Positions 48,269 to 51,875 of a stretch of DNA of 51,875 bases are shown piece after piece. This stretch comes from Pseudomonas sp. RIT623 (lineage in GTDB: Bacteria; Pseudomonadota; Gammaproteobacteria; Pseudomonadales; Pseudomonadaceae): the NCBI RefSeq assembly GCF_004519305.1, contig NZ_SOZA01000036.1, positions 1-51,875 on the forward strand. Direction: 5' to 3'. Every line of letters begins with the position of its first letter. Position 1 is the first letter of the stretch. Position numbers and translations under genes: made by a program. Below the pieces are notes generated by a model. That model searched no databases, was not told the DNA's origin, and was given only the letters and a program-made list of their open reading frames with translations.

Positions 48269-49696
48269 ATGTCTTCCAGCCTCGCCAGCGACACCCCACG
48301 CCTGCCGTCCATCGACACCCTGCTGCGCCACCCCGCCTGCCAGCCCTTGCTCGAACGCCATGGCCGCGACGCCACGCTGGCCGCCCTGCGGCAACTGCTC
48401 GACGACCTGCGCGAGCCGGCCCGCCTGGGCCAGCTGAGTGCCGTGGAGCTGGCTGCCGAAGTGCTGCTCGGTCGCGCCGGCGAGCGCTTGGCTATTCAGC
48501 AGCGCAGCCAGGTACGCCGGGTGTTCAACCTCACCGGCACGGTACTGCACACCAATCTCGGTCGCGCGCTGTTACCCGAGGAAGCGGTCGAGGCCATGCA
48601 GACCGCCGCCCGCTACCCGCTCAACCTGGAGTTCGACCTGGCCACCGGCAAGCGGGGCGACCGCGACGACCTGATCGAAGGCCTGATCCGCGAGCTGACC
48701 GGCGCCGAAGCCGTCACCGTGGTCAACAACAACGCCGCCGCCGTGCTGCTGGCGCTCAACAGCCTGGGCGCGCGCAAGGAAGGGGTGATTTCCCGCGGCG
48801 AGCTGATCGAGATCGGCGGCGCCTTCCGCATCCCCGACATCATGGCCCGCGCCGGGGTGAAGCTGCACGAGATCGGCACCACCAACCGCACCCACGCACG
48901 CGACTACGAAGCCGCGATCAACCCGCGCACTGGCCTGCTGATGCGTGTGCATTGCAGCAACTACAGCATCCAGGGTTTCACCACCCAGGTGGCCACCGCC
49001 GAGCTGGCGCGCATTGCCCACCAGCATGAGCTGCCGCTGCTCGAGGACCTGGGCAGCGGCAGCTTGCTCGACCTCACCCGCTGGGGCCTGCCGGCCGAGC
49101 CGACGGTGCGCCAGGCCCTGGTCGACGGCGCCGATATCGTCACCTTCAGCGGCGACAAGCTGCTCGGCGGCCCCCAGGCGGGGATCATCGTCGGGCGCAA
49201 GGAACTGATCGCGAAGATCAAGAAGAACCCGCTCAAGCGCGCCTTGCGGGTGGACAAGATCACCCTGGCGGCGTTGGAGGCGGTCTTGCAGCTCTACCGC
49301 AACCCCGACCGCCTGGCCGAGCGCTTGCCCAGTTTGCGCCTGCTGACCCGACCGCAAGCCGAGATCGCCGCCCAGGCCGAGCGCCTGGCGCCGGCCTTGG
49401 CGACGTGCCTGGGCGCGCAGTGGGTCGTCACGGTCGAAACGGCCCTGGGCATGATCGGCAGCGGCAGCCAGCCGGTGGCACGCCTGCCCAGCGCGGCGCT
49501 GTGCCTGCGCCCGCAGGTGTCGAAGAAGTTGCGTGGCCGTAGCCTGCATGTGCTGGAGCGCGCCTTGCGCGAGCTGCCGGTGCCAGTGCTGGGGCGCATC
49601 GATGACGATGCCCTGTGGCTCGACCTGCGCCAGCTGGACGACGAGGCCCAGTGGCTGGCGCAACTACCAGCGCTGCAATTAGGGCCGGTGCAGTGA
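48269..49696 (+). CDS. selA: L-seryl-tRNA(Sec) selenium transferase SelA
   Basis: SelA converts seryl-tRNA(Sec) to selenocysteyl-tRNA(Sec) with selenophosphate and pyridoxal phosphate. It has 475 residues with the N-terminal tRNA-binding region, the core motif VRRVFNLTGTVLHTNLGRALLPEEAVEAM, and the PLP-lysine segment TFSGDKLLGGPQAG. It overlaps selB by four bases (GTGA). Confidence 0.97.
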   Translation: MSSSLASDTPRLPSIDTLLRHPACQPLLERHGRDATLAALRQLLDDLREPARLGQLSAVELAAEVLLGRAGERLAIQQRSQVRRVFNLTGTVLHTNLGRALLPEEAVEAMQTAARYPLNLEFDLATGKRGDRDDLIEGLIRELTGAEAVTVVNNNAAAVLLALNSLGARKEGVISRGELIEIGGAFRIPDIMARAGVKLHEIGTTNRTHARDYEAAINPRTGLLMRVHCSNYSIQGFTTQVATAELARIAHQHELPLLEDLGSGSLLDLTRWGLPAEPTVRQALVDGADIVTFSGDKLLGGPQAGIIVGRKELIAKIKKNPLKRALRVDKITLAALEAVLQLYRNPDRLAERLPSLRLLTRPQAEIAAQAERLAPALATCLGAQWVVTVETALGMIGSGSQPVARLPSAALCLRPQVSKKLRGRSLHVLERALRELPVPVLGRIDDDALWLDLRQLDDEAQWLAQLPALQLGPVQ

Positions 49697-51615
49697 TTGT
49701 CGGTACCGCCGGGCATATCGACCATGGCAAGACCACGCTGCTCCAGGCCCTTACCGGCCAGGCCGGGGACACGCGCCAGGAAGAGCGGGCCCGGGGCATG
49801 ACCATCGACCTCGGTTACCGCTATGCGGCACTGGCAGAGGGGGCGCCGCTGACCGGTTTTATCGATGTGCCCGGGCATGAGCGTTTTATCCACAACATGC
49901 TGGCTGGCGCCCATGGTATCGACCTGGTGTTGCTGGTGGTGGCCGCTGACGATGGGGTGATGCCGCAGACGCGTGAGCACCTGTCGATCATCGAGCTGCT
50001 GGGCATTCCCCAGGCGCTGGTGGCGATCAGCAAGTGCGACCGGGTGGAGCCGGCGCGGCTGGCCGAGGTGCAGGCCCAGGTCGCTGAACTGCTGGCGCCA
50101 GGACCCTATGCGGGGGCGGCGCAGTTCGTGTTGTCGAGTGTCAGCGGCGAGGGCGTCGGGGCCCTGCGCGATGCCTTGTTGGCCGCGGCGGCCAAGATAC
50201 GCCAGCGCAGCGCGCGCGGTGGTTTTCGTCTAGCCGTGGACCGAGCGTTCGCGGTGTCCGGCGCAGGTCTGGTGGTCACCGGCACGGCCTTGGCCGGGCA
50301 GGTCAGTGCCGGCGATACCTTGCTGCTGGGCAAGGCCGGCAAACCGGTGCGGGTGCGCGGCCTGCACGCGCAGAACCAGGCGGCGCTGGTGGCCGAGGCC
50401 GGGCAACGGGTGGCATTGAACATCAGCGGGGAGCGGCTGGCGGTCGAGCAGGTACATCGGGGTGACTGGCTGCTGCCGGCATGGCTGCATGGCCCGAGCG
50501 TGCGGGTTGATATCGATTTGACGCTGTTGCCGGGCGAGACCCGTACATTCGAGCATTTCAGCGCCGTGCATGTGCATCTGGGTACCCAGGATGTCACCGC
50601 CCGGGTGGCGTTGCTCGAAGGCGAAAGCCTGCGTGCAGGCCACCGCATGTTCGCCCAGTTGTTGCTCAATGCGCCGTTGCAGGCGGTGCATGGCGATCGC
50701 CTGGTGCTGCGCGACCAGCGGGCCCAGCGCACCTTGGGTGGTGGCCGGGTGCTCGACCCGTTCGCGCCTAGCCGGCAGCGTCGCAGCGAGGCGCGTCTGC
50801 GCCAGTTGCAGGTATTGCGCGAGGCCGAGGATCTCGAACAGGCCCTGCCGGCCTTGCTCGAGGCCGCCCCAGGCGGGCTCGACCCGCAGCGGTTGGAGCG
50901 CCAGTTCAATCGCTTGCGCGATACCTGGCGGTTGCCAGAGCAAGTGTTGGTGGTCGCCACCCGTCAGGGCCAGTTGTTGTTCGATCGTGGCCAATGGCAG
51001 GCGCTCAAGCAGCAGGTGCTGGCGCGTTTGGCGCAGTTCCATGAGCAGGAGCCTGACCAGCTTGGCCCGGACCGTGATCGGCTGCGTCGATATACGGCTT
51101 TGCCGTTGGAGCGCCCGGCCTTCGTCAGCTTGTTGGATGAGTTGCTGGGCGAGGGCGCGATCAGCAGCAGCGGGCCTTGGTTGCACCTACCCGCGCACAA
51201 GGTCCAGCTCAGTGCTGCCGATACGGCGCTGTGGGCTCGCCTGGAGCCGCGCCTGCTGGCGGGTGAGTTCGATCCGCCCTGGGTGCGGACCTTGGCTACC
51301 GAGGAACAGGTCCAGGAGGCCGAGGTGCGTTTGTTGCTGCGCAAGCTGGCGAGGTTGGGGATATTGCACCAGGTGGTGCGTGATCTTTTCTACCCGGAGG
51401 CGACGCTAAGGCGCATGGCAGAGCTGTTGTTGCAGCAGGCGACGACATCGCCGATAGTGCAGGTGGCGGCGTTTCGCGATATGTTGGGCATCGGTCGCAA
51501 GCGTAGCGTGCAGATTCTGGAGTACTTCGACCGTGTTGGCTTGACCCGCAGGGTCGCCGACCAGCGGCATATCCGCGCTGACAGTGCCTTGGCCCAGTTG
51601 CAGGCCAGGCGCTGA
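49693..51615 (+). CDS. selB: Selenocysteine-specific elongation factor SelB
   Basis: SelB brings Sec-tRNA to the ribosome at the UGA in fdnG by binding the SECIS. The GTPase part starts at GTG 49693 (MIVGTAGHIDHGKTTLLQALTG) with DVPGHE and SKCD. EF-Tu-like domains 2 and 3 and C-terminal winged-helix domains (about residues 370-640) follow, for mRNA binding. It has 640 residues. A longer in-frame region upstream lies inside selA and is rejected. Start overlaps the selA stop. Confidence 0.97.
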   Translation: MIVGTAGHIDHGKTTLLQALTGQAGDTRQEERARGMTIDLGYRYAALAEGAPLTGFIDVPGHERFIHNMLAGAHGIDLVLLVVAADDGVMPQTREHLSIIELLGIPQALVAISKCDRVEPARLAEVQAQVAELLAPGPYAGAAQFVLSSVSGEGVGALRDALLAAAAKIRQRSARGGFRLAVDRAFAVSGAGLVVTGTALAGQVSAGDTLLLGKAGKPVRVRGLHAQNQAALVAEAGQRVALNISGERLAVEQVHRGDWLLPAWLHGPSVRVDIDLTLLPGETRTFEHFSAVHVHLGTQDVTARVALLEGESLRAGHRMFAQLLLNAPLQAVHGDRLVLRDQRAQRTLGGGRVLDPFAPSRQRRSEARLRQLQVLREAEDLEQALPALLEAAPGGLDPQRLERQFNRLRDTWRLPEQVLVVATRQGQLLFDRGQWQALKQQVLARLAQFHEQEPDQLGPDRDRLRRYTALPLERPAFVSLLDELLGEGAISSSGPWLHLPAHKVQLSAADTALWARLEPRLLAGEFDPPWVRTLATEEQVQEAEVRLLLRKLARLGILHQVVRDLFYPEATLRRMAELLLQQATTSPIVQVAAFRDMLGIGRKRSVQILEYFDRVGLTRRVADQRHIRADSALAQLQARR

Positions 51616-51625
51616 CGATTTCTAA

Positions 51626-51721
51626 GGAAGGCAATCGCGCCCGGTGGCGCGGCCGGGCTTCAAACCCGGTTGGGGACGGCAGCCGTTCCCGGGCAGGTTC
51701 GACTCCCGCTGCCTTCCGCCA
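51626..51721 (+). tRNA. selC: tRNA-Sec (TCA)
   Basis: A 96-nt tRNA with the long features of selenocysteine tRNA: acceptor GGAAGGC/GCCTTCC plus an extra pair, a long variable arm, anticodon loop CTTCAAA (TCA), T loop GTTCGACTC and encoded CCA. It lies 10 bases after selB, the codon reader for UGA 43114. Confidence 0.96.
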
Positions 51722-51875
51722 TTTTATTTTTGACCTTGATTGCTCGCGATATAGGCTTGCTGACTTCAAGTTCATTCTGCCAGCGCGGATGGTCCCTTGT
51801 TTAATCATGTTGGTCGCGATCTTGAATTTTTATTCATTTAACCGCATCTGAAAATAATTAATACCCGCCCGCTCT
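51722..51875. other. AT-rich end of window after tRNA-Sec
   Basis: About 41% GC by hand count, against well over 60% in the neighbouring genes. No gene is recognised. tRNA genes, and selC in particular, are frequent integration sites, so this may be the start of an acquired island. Confidence 0.35.

Noticed and set aside
51296..51808. 170-codon minus-strand open frame across selB end and tRNA-Sec
   Set aside because: It runs antisense through the tRNA gene and selB and shows no domain; such frames are common artefacts.

Overview
The window is a conserved chromosomal segment of a Pseudomonas, most likely of the P. putida group. Protein lengths, the gene order (tRNA cluster-tuf, secE-nusG, rpl-rpoBC, str, S10, spc, alpha, katA-bfr, uvrA, ssb, fdn-fdhE-selAB) and short inverted repeats with a GTAGGAGC core all point there. 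GC is high throughout coding DNA. No insertion sequence, CRISPR array, rRNA gene or prophage gene was seen, and no gene-free stretch exceeds 300 bases.

Layout. (1) 1-2277: birA, coaX and a small membrane-anchored SPOR-like protein. (2) 2278-5123: tRNA-Tyr, -Gly and -Thr, first EF-Tu gene, tRNA-Trp, secE, nusG. (3) 5195-16028: rplK, rplA, the rplJ leader, rplJ, rplL, rpoB, rpoC. (4) 16040-20633: rpsL, rpsG, fusA and a second EF-Tu gene. (5) 20640-34464: the S10, spc and alpha operons, ending with rpoA and rplQ and including the very short rpmD and rpmJ. (6) 34591-36658: catalase katA and a bacterioferritin-type protein. (7) 36791-41707: uvrA on the minus strand, a YajR-like MFS transporter, ssb. 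(8) 41796-42290: an exported GlcG/HbpS-like protein on the minus strand. (9) 42526-51721: a selenocysteine module with formate dehydrogenase fdnGHI (in-frame UGA followed by a SECIS-like hairpin), fdhE, selA, selB and tRNA-Sec.

How the parts work together. Regions 2 to 5 encode most of the translation and transcription core. Several operon junctions place an RNA hairpin directly against, or overlapping, the next promoter. Four of these promoters share the -10 hexamer TAGAAT. Region 9 is nearly self-sufficient for making a selenoprotein: tRNA-Sec is converted by SelA and delivered by SelB to the UGA in fdnG. The enzyme is matured with FdhE and exported by the Tat pathway. Selenophosphate synthase (selD) and fdhD are not in the window.

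No wholly new system is evident. The most rewarding points are the Sec-UGA/SECIS in fdnG, the drop in GC just after tRNA-Sec (a possible island boundary), the tuf gene-conversion tract, the hairpin-promoter overlaps, the ferritin lacking the haem-ligand methionine, and a possible ANR site upstream of fdnG.
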